Positions 8,168 through 16,316 of a stretch of DNA of 35,673 nt are shown here, piece by piece. The stretch spans positions 1-35,673 of the forward strand of contig PJET01000111.1 of NCBI GenBank assembly GCA_002825515.1, written 5' to 3'. This stretch comes from Candidatus Thorarchaeota archaeon MP11T_1. Lineage in GTDB: Archaea; Asgardarchaeota; Thorarchaeia; Thorarchaeales; Thorarchaeaceae. A program made the position numbers and the translations under genes. Below the pieces are notes generated by a model. It was not told where the DNA came from, ran no database searches, and saw only the letters and a list, made by a program, of their open reading frames with translations. Every line of letters begins with the position of its first letter. Positions within the stretch are counted from its first letter, which is position 1.

Positions 8168-9277
8168 ATGCAACTAATGCTTCAATTCATTGATAGTCTA
8201 ATTAACGGGATACTAATTGTCATTTTCCTATTCTTAGCTTGTATCGCATTAGGACTAGCATGTTCAGGAAGTAAGTTTTCAAAGGAAGAAACCATTCCAG
8301 TAAGCGTTAGACGCGAGATTGGTATCCCATCACAAAAACGGCCATCGCCTACGATAAGCTGGCGAGAAATTCCTCGAGAGCCGGTCCCAAATCAAACTGC
8401 AAGACCTCAAAGACCAATTCCAGGGGTTTCTCATGCAATTAGACAGGTTCAAAGACCACCTGCAATGTCAGAAAAGAAAGTCAAAGCATTGAGAGGAGGT
8501 GAGTTTGTAGGCAACAGAATGAGATTCAAGGTCAAGGTTGTAAATGAAACACCCTACATGATCACAGATATCACAGTCTATCTACTTTCATATCCAAAGG
8601 AGTCTTTGCGCCTTGCTGGTAAAGAAGACGATTGTCAATTTTCAAAAATAGAACCAGGGGGTTTTCGAAGTCCACGTTTTGATTTCTTGCCGACACAGGA
8701 CTGTGTACGTGGAGAGATAGTAGCAGGAGTGTCCTATGTGGACATGACTGGAAAAGCACACACGCTCAGTACAGAACCATTTGTAATAAGAGCTGTTTGT
8801 GATCTTCTTATTCCAGATCAGGTAACTCCTGAGGATTTCGCACTTAGACTCAAATCGCACGAACATGGTGAAATTGTAATCAAGGTAGATGAATGGACTC
8901 CAGAGGAGATGTTTGAGAAAGCCCTAAGAATTACCGATGAGTCAAACTTCTTCGAGGTCAGTAGTAATCTCGAAGTAAATGATGGTGTAGCATTTGGTAG
9001 AATCTCTGGTTTAGCAAAAGGCAAGTATACTGGTAAAAGCGTTGGAGTCCAGATAAGTATCTCAGGCCCATCTAATATGAAAGGCGCTTCCTGTACAATC
9101 AGGGTTTCAGGAGAGGACCAAGCAATGATACTTCCTGCAATTGATGATCTTAAGGAGCGATTGAGTGCGTGGCTATGCCCAATGTGTGGAAGTCCTCTGA
9201 CTCTAGACAACGTAGAAAAATTACGGGATGGAAAGGTTGTAGTTTGTCCATTCTGTTCTGTGTCAATTGGTAGGTAG
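8168..9277 (+). CDS. Membrane-anchored protein with adaptor-appendage-like region and C-terminal zinc ribbon, copy 1
   Basis: I know no named family for this 369-residue protein. It has one N-terminal membrane helix (residues 13-32), a Pro/Arg-rich flexible linker (40-100), a beta-rich domain (about 104-210), a second alpha/beta domain (about 211-333) and a zinc ribbon (Cys337, Cys340, Cys360, Cys363) at the very end. The first domain has the look of an Ig-like sandwich (RFKVKVVNETPYMITDITVY). The second, with GLAKGKYTGKSVGVQISISG then ASCTIRVSGEDQAM, resembles by eye the order of the platform subdomain of eukaryotic gamma-COP and clathrin-adaptor appendages. That similarity is inference and needs a structure search. 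Topology predicts most of the protein in the cytoplasm, where the zinc ribbon could fold. A close paralog follows 64 bases downstream, probably in one operon. GGTGGG lies upstream of the ATG. Confidence 0.82.
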   Translation: MQLMLQFIDSLINGILIVIFLFLACIALGLACSGSKFSKEETIPVSVRREIGIPSQKRPSPTISWREIPREPVPNQTARPQRPIPGVSHAIRQVQRPPAMSEKKVKALRGGEFVGNRMRFKVKVVNETPYMITDITVYLLSYPKESLRLAGKEDDCQFSKIEPGGFRSPRFDFLPTQDCVRGEIVAGVSYVDMTGKAHTLSTEPFVIRAVCDLLIPDQVTPEDFALRLKSHEHGEIVIKVDEWTPEEMFEKALRITDESNFFEVSSNLEVNDGVAFGRISGLAKGKYTGKSVGVQISISGPSNMKGASCTIRVSGEDQAMILPAIDDLKERLSAWLCPMCGSPLTLDNVEKLRDGKVVVCPFCSVSIGR

Positions 9278-9341
9278 TAATGAACTAGCTTTCAAGAAAA
9301 CCCTATATCGCTCTAAGTATAAATTGCAGTAAGGTGGGAAA

Positions 9342-10541
9342 GTGAACTCTCGAGATGTTCGGTCAAAGAATATTACTGAGGGCATCATCTGTTTTATGTT
9401 AAGTCTTTTTTCTATTGTAGTTCTTATAGTTCCTGGCTTCTTCACGCCTTCTACATATATTCTTGGAGGCGGACCAATAATACCTCTAACAATTCTTGGT
9501 CTAGTAATATTCGCATTTGCTTTGACACTTGTTATTGGAAAATTTGAGGAGGCCACATATGGACCATATTCAACATCTCAAGAAAGAGTGTCCTCCCAAT
9601 CGGTGTCAATAATTCCGAGAGGAACAGAGAGTGCTACCGCGGATTCAAAATCAAACCTAAGTCTGGCAAAGACCAGCTCAGGCCAATTGTTTTGGCAAAC
9701 ACCTGAATCAAGGAAATCTGTTTCAAAAAGAGGCATTCAAAAAGTACGCGCGATGCGTGGTGGAGAGATAATTGGAGGTCGTTTCAAGTTCAAAGTTAAA
9801 GTACTCAACGAGAGTCCTTATACTATCAACGATGTAACAGTCTATATCCTGTCCTATCCAAGAGACACACTAATTCTCAAGACAGAGGATGATGACATAT
9901 TCTTTTCAAAAATAGAACCTCAAGGGTTCAGAAGTCCATCATTCGATTTCCTCCCAACCCAAGACTGTGTACGTGGAGAGATTGTAGCAGGCGTTTCATA
10001 TGTCGATGCTGCAGGAAAAGCACACACCTTAACAACCGAATCTTATACTATCAGAGCAGTATGTGATCTCTTGCGACCAGAGGCAATTACGCCTAAAGGA
10101 TTTGAACTCAAACTGAAAGGATTGGAGTCCGGGGAAATCCTACTAAAAGTTGAAGAATGGACACCTGAAGAGATGCAAGAAAAGACTCAACGCGTTCTAA
10201 GTGATTCAAACTTTCATGAGGTTTCAAATGATGAATCAGTAACAGATGGAGTTGTGCACTATAGGATTTCAGGATGGGCAAAAGGGAAATACACAGGAAA
10301 AAATGTAGGCGCTGAGATATTCATCACCGGAATTGCAAAACAACAAGGTGCTAGCTGTAGAATTCGCGTAGCTGGTGAGGATGATGCCATGATTTTACCA
10401 GCAATAGATGATCTCAAAGAGAGATTGTCAGCATATCTATGTCCGATGTGCGGGAGTAAACTAACTCTCGAAAATGTCGAGGATCTGAAGAAAGGCAAGA
10501 TTGTCTGTTGTCCCTTCTGCAATGTATCAATTGGGAGATAG
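9342..10541 (+). CDS. Membrane-anchored protein with adaptor-appendage-like region and C-terminal zinc ribbon, copy 2
   Basis: This is a tandem paralog of the previous gene. The beta-rich core and zinc ribbon are strongly conserved (FRSP.FDFLPTQDCVRGEIVA, EDDAMILPAIDDLKERLSA, CPMCGSKLTLENVE). The membrane anchor differs: here two helices (about 14-33 and 46-66), suggesting a hairpin or two-pass anchor, against one in copy 1. Zinc ligands are Cys367, Cys370, Cys390 and Cys393; an extra Cys389 adjoins the third. The linker at 75-130 is Ser-rich rather than Pro-rich. The start is a GTG at 9342 with AAGGTGGG just upstream. A near-invariant core with diverged anchors suggests that the two copies do the same job on different partners or membranes. 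Function unknown; the appendage reading is a hypothesis. Confidence 0.82.
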   Translation: MNSRDVRSKNITEGIICFMLSLFSIVVLIVPGFFTPSTYILGGGPIIPLTILGLVIFAFALTLVIGKFEEATYGPYSTSQERVSSQSVSIIPRGTESATADSKSNLSLAKTSSGQLFWQTPESRKSVSKRGIQKVRAMRGGEIIGGRFKFKVKVLNESPYTINDVTVYILSYPRDTLILKTEDDDIFFSKIEPQGFRSPSFDFLPTQDCVRGEIVAGVSYVDAAGKAHTLTTESYTIRAVCDLLRPEAITPKGFELKLKGLESGEILLKVEEWTPEEMQEKTQRVLSDSNFHEVSNDESVTDGVVHYRISGWAKGKYTGKNVGAEIFITGIAKQQGASCRIRVAGEDDAMILPAIDDLKERLSAYLCPMCGSKLTLENVEDLKKGKIVCCPFCNVSIGR

Positions 10542-10573
10542 TGACAATCTCTAACATCTAATCCTGTAGTCAT

Positions 10574-11245
10574 CTACGCGAATCCGCGACTGGGACCTCT
10601 GCCTAACCTAAGATGTGCATACCGAGCATCGGTATGTGGTTCAGGTCCTTCCAGCTGCCTTTGAAGTTTCTTGTACTCATCCTCGCAAGTAGACTCTAAT
10701 TGAAATTTGGATATACTGAGTCGTACCTCACTCTTGTCAATTGATTCAATGAAGTGTGGTGGAACAAGAAGGTCTATGTCAGGCTGTGCTTTCAGGCGTT
10801 CAAGAAGCTCTTCTAAAAATCCACCACCAAGTATGAGCCACATCACATTATCTTCATCAAACCAAACATCAATAACAAATCCAATTTTGATTCCATCAGC
10901 GTCAATGACTTTTACATCAGATAGTTTTGAAAAGGTGATGTAGGTTTCTGCCAAAACTCCTGGGTCAATTGAATTCTTTAGAGACTCTCCATCAACCTTC
11001 AAATACACCTTATCTGAAATCGAGTCAACATCTTCAAGTCTGACGACAGGATCAATATCAGGTCTTACTCCAATGGATTCAAGAAATTCTTCTATCCTTC
11101 CACCACCAAGAACGATATATTTCAGATCTAGTATATTTTCACCACAACTAAATATCCAATCGGCGACTTCACCGATTTTGTTTCCATTTGAGTCTATTAC
11201 TTCTTTACCTCTTATATCACTGTACTTCAATTCAATGCAACGCAT
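10574..11245 (-). CDS. Tandem PRC-barrel domain protein
   Basis: This 223-residue soluble protein has two PRC-barrel domains. The first starts with YSDIRGKEVIDSNGNKIGEV (about residues 8-27). The second starts with FSKLSDVKVIDADGIKIGFV (about 105-124). Each continues into a hydrophobic strand followed by LGGG and an acidic helix (IEEFLESI and LEELLERL). PRC-barrels occur in the photosynthetic H subunit, in RimM and in the archaeal division protein CdvA, where they mediate protein contacts. A charged, glycine-ending tail follows residue 180. No membrane helix or coiled coil long enough for CdvA is present, so I do not call it that. A good TATA box lies 38 bases upstream and GAGAGGT precedes the ATG. 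The gene converges with the zinc-ribbon paralog pair. Confidence 0.85.
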   Translation of the reverse strand: MRCIELKYSDIRGKEVIDSNGNKIGEVADWIFSCGENILDLKYIVLGGGRIEEFLESIGVRPDIDPVVRLEDVDSISDKVYLKVDGESLKNSIDPGVLAETYITFSKLSDVKVIDADGIKIGFVIDVWFDEDNVMWLILGGGFLEELLERLKAQPDIDLLVPPHFIESIDKSEVRLSISKFQLESTCEDEYKKLQRQLEGPEPHTDARYAHLRLGRGPSRGFA

Positions 11246-11278
11246 GATCCCAAACCTCTCAATGACTTCACAATAGTT

Positions 11279-11288
11279 AATATATAAG
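11279..11288 (-). promoter_or_regulatory. TATA box of the PRC-barrel gene
   Basis: CTTATATATT on the minus strand is preceded by a purine-rich BRE-like GCGAAAG. It centres about 38 bases before the ATG, so transcription should begin about 12 bases upstream of the start codon. This matches archaeal TBP/TFB spacing. Confidence 0.6.
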
Positions 11289-11340
11289 CTTTCGCTTTTT
11301 CAACGTGTAATATGTTACAATCTGTAAGACTTACGTCCTG

Positions 11341-11371
11341 AAAAAGGATTGGGAGCCCAAAAATGGGGCTC
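11341..11371 (-). terminator. Hairpin terminator after the 100-residue orphan gene
   Basis: Directly after the stop codon, GAGCCC and GGGCTC pair around a 7-base loop (11353-11371). On the minus strand CCAATCC and a TTTTT run follow. Stem plus T-tract fits an intrinsic terminator. Confidence 0.6.
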
Positions 11372-11376
11372 AATTT

Positions 11377-11679
11377 TCAATAAACTTCTCTTGGACTCTC
11401 TCTCAGACGATCAGGAAGTTGACCACCCTCGCCCAAGACCTCAAGCTCATGGTCTCGGCCATATCGACCACCATCATTACACAGGAAGCCCGTCTTTGTG
11501 ATGCCTCTTGCTTGGCGCTCAGCTGCACGACGGGTTATCATTGTTTTTCCCGATGGAACGGTCATGATTAGCTTCTTCTGACTTTCATCAATAACCAATA
11601 ATATTGTATCATCACTGGTGTTTCGAGTGGACTCAAAAAACTGAGAGGTTGACTCATTAAACTCGAGGTAGATTGGCAT
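11377..11679 (-). CDS. Small conserved-looking protein of unknown function (100 residues)
   Basis: I do not recognise this protein. It is a soluble 100-residue product. It begins with a predicted beta region (ILLVIDESQKKLIMTVPSGK, residues 26-45), followed by a basic amphipathic helix (MITRRAAERQARGI, 47-60) and a Gly/charged segment (GGRYGRDHELEVLGEGG). It has no signal peptide, no membrane helix and only one cysteine. The reading frame is supported by GGAGG about 12 bases before the ATG and by a terminator hairpin right after the stop. The basic middle helix could bind nucleic acid or a partner protein, but that is speculation. It lies between the zinc-finger gene and the PRC-barrel gene on the same strand. 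Confidence 0.65.
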   Translation of the reverse strand: MPIYLEFNESTSQFFESTRNTSDDTILLVIDESQKKLIMTVPSGKTMITRRAAERQARGITKTGFLCNDGGRYGRDHELEVLGEGGQLPDRLRESPREVY

Positions 11680-11787
11680 TTGGAATCAAATCCTCCAACT
11701 GGCTAGTTAAACTAGAATGGTCAATAGCCGTTTATTAATGAATCTAGCGCGAGTCCATTACGTGTACCGGTTTCAAATGGGTCTTAA

Positions 11788-12468
11788 TTATAGAAGATGA
11801 GCAGTTCCACAATGAGCACAAACTACAGCATCTTCAAACTCTCCAGGAAGGGGAAGTGGTGCTCCACAGTTTTGACACTTTAGATCTCTTATCTCGGACC
11901 GCTGTCCAGCAGGAATATTTAGCTTGAATACCCTCTCAGCGACATCTTGAATGGTTTTACCTATTCTTTGTGCCGCTGATGCAACCGAGTTTCTCTCCGG
12001 ATCACTCAAAGAGCCCAAACCTACAGCTTGGAAGAAATTGTCAATTGCGCGTCCGATCTTGCCAAAAACTGATCCTGCTTTGTATGATAAAACCTCAGGA
12101 ACTTGGAGTTCGAGAAGTTCAGAATCTGGATGTCCTGGAATTTCATATCCTCTTTTCCAATCCTGTCTTTCCGATCTTGTAGATGACAAAATGTGACCAC
12201 AATCAGGACAAATCATTTGCCACTCCTTTCCAAAGAACCCTTTCCTCTTCTTCCTCTCTCCAACATTGTACCAACATCTCTTATGGGCCAATTTATTGCA
12301 ACTTGGGCAAGAGAATAGATAATAGGTATCTGGTTTAACTTTCATATTCCCGCCAGTGTGAACTTTGAGGTATGCTAGATCATCTGAAGAATTATTGAGT
12401 AGGTATTTGCCACATATGAAGCAGATTCTTCCATCTAATTTATTCATTTTAGCAGGAGTAATTCTCAA
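11788..12468 (-). CDS. PHD/RING-like cross-brace zinc protein with C-terminal zinc ribbon
   Basis: This 226-residue protein carries two zinc modules. The N-terminal one has Cys16-Cys19, Cys54-Cys57, His62-Cys65-Trp66 and Cys87-Cys90. This C4-H-C3 order, with an aromatic after the sixth ligand, is that of PHD and RING-type cross-brace fingers, although the first loop of 34 residues is longer than usual. The middle part (about 120-185) is helical and may be amphipathic (IGRAIDNFFQAVGLGSL). The end is a zinc ribbon (Cys198, Cys201, Cys217, Cys220). Such modules occur in ubiquitin ligases and chromatin readers in eukaryotes; the role here is unknown. The start is uncertain: TTG at 12468 or ATG at 12447, neither with a ribosome-binding site, so the mRNA may be leaderless. 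It diverges from the PEP-synthase-like gene. Confidence 0.8.
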   Translation of the reverse strand: MRITPAKMNKLDGRICFICGKYLLNNSSDDLAYLKVHTGGNMKVKPDTYYLFSCPSCNKLAHKRCWYNVGERKKRKGFFGKEWQMICPDCGHILSSTRSERQDWKRGYEIPGHPDSELLELQVPEVLSYKAGSVFGKIGRAIDNFFQAVGLGSLSDPERNSVASAAQRIGKTIQDVAERVFKLNIPAGQRSEIRDLKCQNCGAPLPLPGEFEDAVVCAHCGTAHLL

Positions 12469-12616
12469 ACTGGTAGAACCTCATTTTTTTCATATTCATA
12501 AGGCAATATGAACCTTACACAAGGAACTTGACATTAATCTGCTGGTAATCCGAAATCCTCTTAGCGCAGATGTAGTCAAAAAAATGAATCATCTTTGAAC
12601 ACAAAAGGAGGTCCTT

Positions 12617-15274
12617 ATTATCCAATCAACCTTCACCCTTGAATTGAGAGACCTAGATGAGTCGAAAGTTACGCTTGCCGGTGGAAAAGCTTCGAATCTT
12701 GGTGTTCTTTTAAAAGCTGGTTTTAATGTGCCAGATGGATTTATCGTTACAACTGAAGTGTACAGGATCTTTCTCGAGTCCAATAATATAGATACACAGA
12801 ATATTGAGGAAATTCAACAACTCAGAGAGTCAATAGAGAGAGCTGCCCTCCCTGATGATATTATTGACTCCATAAATCTCGCATATAACAAGCTAGGAGG
12901 CGGACATGTCGCTATACGATCTTCAGCCACAGCAGAAGATTTGCCAGCAGCTTCATTTGCAGGTCAATATGAAACTTCCCTTAATATAGAAGGGAAAGAA
13001 AGTTTACTAGAAAACATCAAGCATTGTTTTGCTTCAATGTGGACTGATAGGGCAGTAGCTTATCGTGAGGAAAATAATATTCGTCATGACCAGGTTCAAA
13101 TTGCTGTAATTGTGCAATCAATGATTCAACCCAAAGTTGCTGGAGTCTTGTTTACTCGAAATCCTTTGTCTAACTCCGAATCAGAGATGATGATAGAATC
13201 AAACTTCGGACTTGGAGAATCTGTGGTATCTGGTCAAGTAATTCCGGATCGTTATGTGGTCAAGCGTGAATCAAATGGTGACTTTAAACTTGTTAGCAGT
13301 GAAATTGGTACAAAAGAGATTATGATTGAGGGGGCAGAAATTGGTATTCATTCATCATCAATCTCACCTGAGAGAAAGCAACAATCTTCACTTCAAGATA
13401 TTGAGATTGTGAAGCTATCTAAGATTGCGACATCCATTGAGAGTCTGTTCAATACACCTCAAGATATAGAATGGGCAATTGATAATGAAGGAGAAATCCA
13501 TGTTCTGCAATCACGACCGATAACCGTACACACCCGAATTGAGAAAGACGCTGAAGGTATTCTATGGACAAGAGGGTATGCGGATGATTATTGGAATGAT
13601 CCCGTGACACCTTTATTCTATGACTTACTCGGGGATCAGATTACGTATATTGTAAATGTAGAAGCAAACGCAATCATGGGTTACAAAGATATGCCTGACG
13701 ACCTTCTCAAGCTTCACAAGGCGCATGCATATTTCAATTTGGATGTTATTAGAACCAAAGTAATCAATGAGATGCCTCCATTCATAAGGTCAGAAGATGT
13801 TCTTAATTACTTTCCAGAAGGAGCAGGACCATATGGAAAGGAAACAATGAGTAATCTTCCATTTGCCTTAAAGAATCGAATTATGGCTGAAATTCGGGTA
13901 ATGCTCTTTGATGCTGATGGAAGCATGACAAAGACAAATGATGCATATATGAAATGGACAGAAGAAACATTTGTTCCTTTCTGCAAAAGATTCGATGTAA
14001 ATCTGGGATATCTCATTCAACAAGGTTCAATTGCCGCATTAATGGCACTAGCTGATGAACTTGATCATGTGATGATGAAACACTTCAGAATGGTTCGCTA
14101 TGGTATACCGGTTCATACTCTTGGAATGAATCTCATTACTAACTATCTGCTTCGTAGATGGTTGGGGGAACGAACAGGTATCATGATGTATCCAATTCTT
14201 TTGTCAGGATTAGAACATAAGACAACAGAAACCAATAGGAGGATAATTGAACTGGCATCGCGAGCTCGAAGTGATGATTGGCTAAAGAAACTCATTATAG
14301 ATACACCATCAAACATGTTGTATGCGACACTTGCGGAAGATGATACACAATCGGTTCAAGCATTCTTTGAAGACTTCAGACAATTCATAGAGGACTTCGG
14401 AGACCGTGGATTTACGAGAGAGCCATACTATCCCCGATGGAGAGATGCCCCAGAGTATATCTTTGACGCTCTTAAGCCATTAATAACAGAAAGTGTTCGA
14501 AACCCAATAGAAACAGAGGAATCTCTAGCACAAAAGCGTACAAAAACAGAGCTAGTCGTAGAACAACACATCCGTAATCAGAGGTACGGCCCAATAAAGT
14601 GGATGATATTTTCAACAATTCTTGGAATGGCTCGTACTTACATCGGCTTTCGGGAAAACCAAAGATTCAATCTTGATAAGTGGATTACGAGGAATCGTCG
14701 TATATTCTTGGAAATAGGTAAAAAGCTCGCTGAAAATGGATACTTGGACGACCCTAGTCATGTCTTTTTCTTACACAGAAGAGAATTGAGAAAAGCTGTC
14801 AAAGCAGGATTAGGAAGTCTGGAACCTAATAATTTCAGAGATTTAGCCAGAAGCAGGTATGAAGAATTTCTCAAATATGAAAATTCAACACCACCGAAGT
14901 TCCTAATGGGTTCACGTGAGTTTGATGACCCAATACCCGATTCAGTTGAAGGCTATGTGGGAATACCTGCAAGTCAGGGCGTTATTACAGGAAATGTTCG
15001 AATTCTTACAACAATAGAGGATATTCCAGAGGTGAAAGCTGGAGAGATCCTTGTTGTGCAGAGAACTGACCCAGGGTGGACACCAGTCTTCTCAAAGATT
15101 GGAGGTCTCGTGACTGAATCCGGCGGAGTCTTATCTCATGGCGCTGTGGTTTCTAGGGAATTTGGAATTCCAGCAGTGACAAATGTCAGAAATGCGTGCC
15201 AAATTTTCAAAACTGGGCAAAGGGTGAAATTAGATGGAAATCAGGGACTTGTTAGTATCCAAGAGAAGGAGTGA
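12617..15274 (+). CDS. PEP-synthase / rifampin-phosphotransferase-like protein (ATP-grasp, middle and swivelling His domains)
   Basis: This roughly 885-residue protein has the PPDK/PEP-synthase ATP-grasp domain first (LAGGKASNLGVLLKAGFNVP, then AIRSSATAEDLPAASFAGQY and FTRNPLS). A long unassigned helical middle follows, then the phosphohistidine swivelling domain (TESGGVLSHGAVVSREFGIP) with the catalytic His near residue 841. It lacks the C-terminal PEP/pyruvate TIM barrel of true PEP synthase. The order and length match rifampin phosphotransferase, in which ATP phosphorylates the His and the phosphate passes to a small molecule. The acceptor here is unknown and need not be an antibiotic. The start is odd: AAAGGAGGT lies at 12604-12612, but only ATT (12617) or ATC (12620) follow at a normal distance. 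The first standard codon, TTG at 12644, is 31 bases away and would trim the first strand. The next gene begins 7 bases after the stop. Confidence 0.85.
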   Translation: MIQSTFTLELRDLDESKVTLAGGKASNLGVLLKAGFNVPDGFIVTTEVYRIFLESNNIDTQNIEEIQQLRESIERAALPDDIIDSINLAYNKLGGGHVAIRSSATAEDLPAASFAGQYETSLNIEGKESLLENIKHCFASMWTDRAVAYREENNIRHDQVQIAVIVQSMIQPKVAGVLFTRNPLSNSESEMMIESNFGLGESVVSGQVIPDRYVVKRESNGDFKLVSSEIGTKEIMIEGAEIGIHSSSISPERKQQSSLQDIEIVKLSKIATSIESLFNTPQDIEWAIDNEGEIHVLQSRPITVHTRIEKDAEGILWTRGYADDYWNDPVTPLFYDLLGDQITYIVNVEANAIMGYKDMPDDLLKLHKAHAYFNLDVIRTKVINEMPPFIRSEDVLNYFPEGAGPYGKETMSNLPFALKNRIMAEIRVMLFDADGSMTKTNDAYMKWTEETFVPFCKRFDVNLGYLIQQGSIAALMALADELDHVMMKHFRMVRYGIPVHTLGMNLITNYLLRRWLGERTGIMMYPILLSGLEHKTTETNRRIIELASRARSDDWLKKLIIDTPSNMLYATLAEDDTQSVQAFFEDFRQFIEDFGDRGFTREPYYPRWRDAPEYIFDALKPLITESVRNPIETEESLAQKRTKTELVVEQHIRNQRYGPIKWMIFSTILGMARTYIGFRENQRFNLDKWITRNRRIFLEIGKKLAENGYLDDPSHVFFLHRRELRKAVKAGLGSLEPNNFRDLARSRYEEFLKYENSTPPKFLMGSREFDDPIPDSVEGYVGIPASQGVITGNVRILTTIEDIPEVKAGEILVVQRTDPGWTPVFSKIGGLVTESGGVLSHGAVVSREFGIPAVTNVRNACQIFKTGQRVKLDGNQGLVSIQEKE

Positions 15275-15281
15275 GTGGAAA

Positions 15282-16244
15282 ATGGAGCCAGTAACCCACA
15301 AACCTTCCAAAAATATTGAATGGAATGAGAGCTACTATTTCATTTTCTATGATAAGACAAAGAAAATTGGGGGAATGAGTAGAGTGGGATTCAAACCCAA
15401 TAAGAAAGATGGAATGACATTCTTCTTTCTTTTTCTACCGGATGGTTCAGTTGGAGCCTATCATGCAAATGATAATGCAGACAACTATCCAAATTCACTA
15501 GAAGTATCTGGTGTTCGTCATAATTGTTTGGGGGATGGTGAATGGCAGTACTCATTTGAAGGACCACTGCTAATTTTCGATGATCCCAAGAACTTTGCGG
15601 AGGTCAAAGATAATCCAGAGGTTATATCCGATCTTTTAGGAGGAAAAATCGACTTAGAATTCAAGGCCATTAATGAAACATATGAGTATAGTGAGCATAT
15701 GACTCAGGAATCACTTGAGATTGGGAAGAAGTCGGGAGATATGCATTGGGAGCAGATAGGCAAAGTATCTGGAACTATTGTTGTTGGTGATGAAGTATAT
15801 GATATAGAAGGCTGCATTGGGCAAAGAGATCACACTCATGGCATTCGAGATTGGACGGGGGTAGGAAATTGGTTCTACTTTGTTATTTGGTTTAATGAGA
15901 ATCTCGCTGTAAATCCTGCAGCTGTTATAATGGATGATGGTCGCATAGGATCGGGTGGGTTCATCTACAGAGATGGGGAAAATATACCTTTGAAAAAGAT
16001 CCGGATGCTAGAACACTCCTACGAAAATGATGGAGTCTTTCCGTTATCAACAAAATTGGAATTAATTGATGCTCACGGTCAAAAATATATTCTGAAAGCA
16101 GTCCCTGGTGAAATTATACCTGTACCATTCAGAGGAGACAGCGGCAGTGTATCCTTTCTCATTCAATCATTTGGATCATTCCAATTGGATGATATTGAGG
16201 GAGGATATGGGTCCTATGAGGTTTTGAGGAGATTTAATCAATAA
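15282..16244 (+). CDS. AttH/CrtC-like lipocalin-fold protein
   Basis: This 320-residue protein has no signal peptide. The signature GQRDHTHGIRDW (residues 180-191), followed by a Trp/Phe-rich strand (NWFYFVIWFNE), marks the AttH / carotenoid 1,2-hydratase (CrtC)-like group. These fold as two lipocalin-type barrels and act on or bind hydrophobic substrates such as carotenoids and terpenes. The His/Arg/Asp cluster in that motif is the likely active site. The start at 15282 is chosen because AAGGAG lies about 10 bases upstream and the longer reading from 15234 would overlap the previous gene by 41 bases. The 7-base gap to the PEP-synthase-like gene indicates one operon, so the two may modify the same lipophilic compound. 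That link is inference. Confidence 0.75.
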   Translation: MEPVTHKPSKNIEWNESYYFIFYDKTKKIGGMSRVGFKPNKKDGMTFFFLFLPDGSVGAYHANDNADNYPNSLEVSGVRHNCLGDGEWQYSFEGPLLIFDDPKNFAEVKDNPEVISDLLGGKIDLEFKAINETYEYSEHMTQESLEIGKKSGDMHWEQIGKVSGTIVVGDEVYDIEGCIGQRDHTHGIRDWTGVGNWFYFVIWFNENLAVNPAAVIMDDGRIGSGGFIYRDGENIPLKKIRMLEHSYENDGVFPLSTKLELIDAHGQKYILKAVPGEIIPVPFRGDSGSVSFLIQSFGSFQLDDIEGGYGSYEVLRRFNQ

Positions 16245-16316
16245 TAACGCTTGATTAGATTATCATACTGAGTTATATTAGGAAGCTGTCAAAAATATCA
16301 ATGGCAGGTACCCAGG

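Noticed and set aside
10574..11245. CdvA cell-division protein
   Set aside because: CdvA has one PRC-barrel and a long coiled coil; here there are two barrels, no coiled coil, and no cdvB or cdvC neighbour.
12617..15274. True PEP synthase or pyruvate phosphate dikinase
   Set aside because: The C-terminal PEP/pyruvate-binding barrel is missing; the swivelling His domain ends the protein. Actual rifampin resistance is likewise not claimed.
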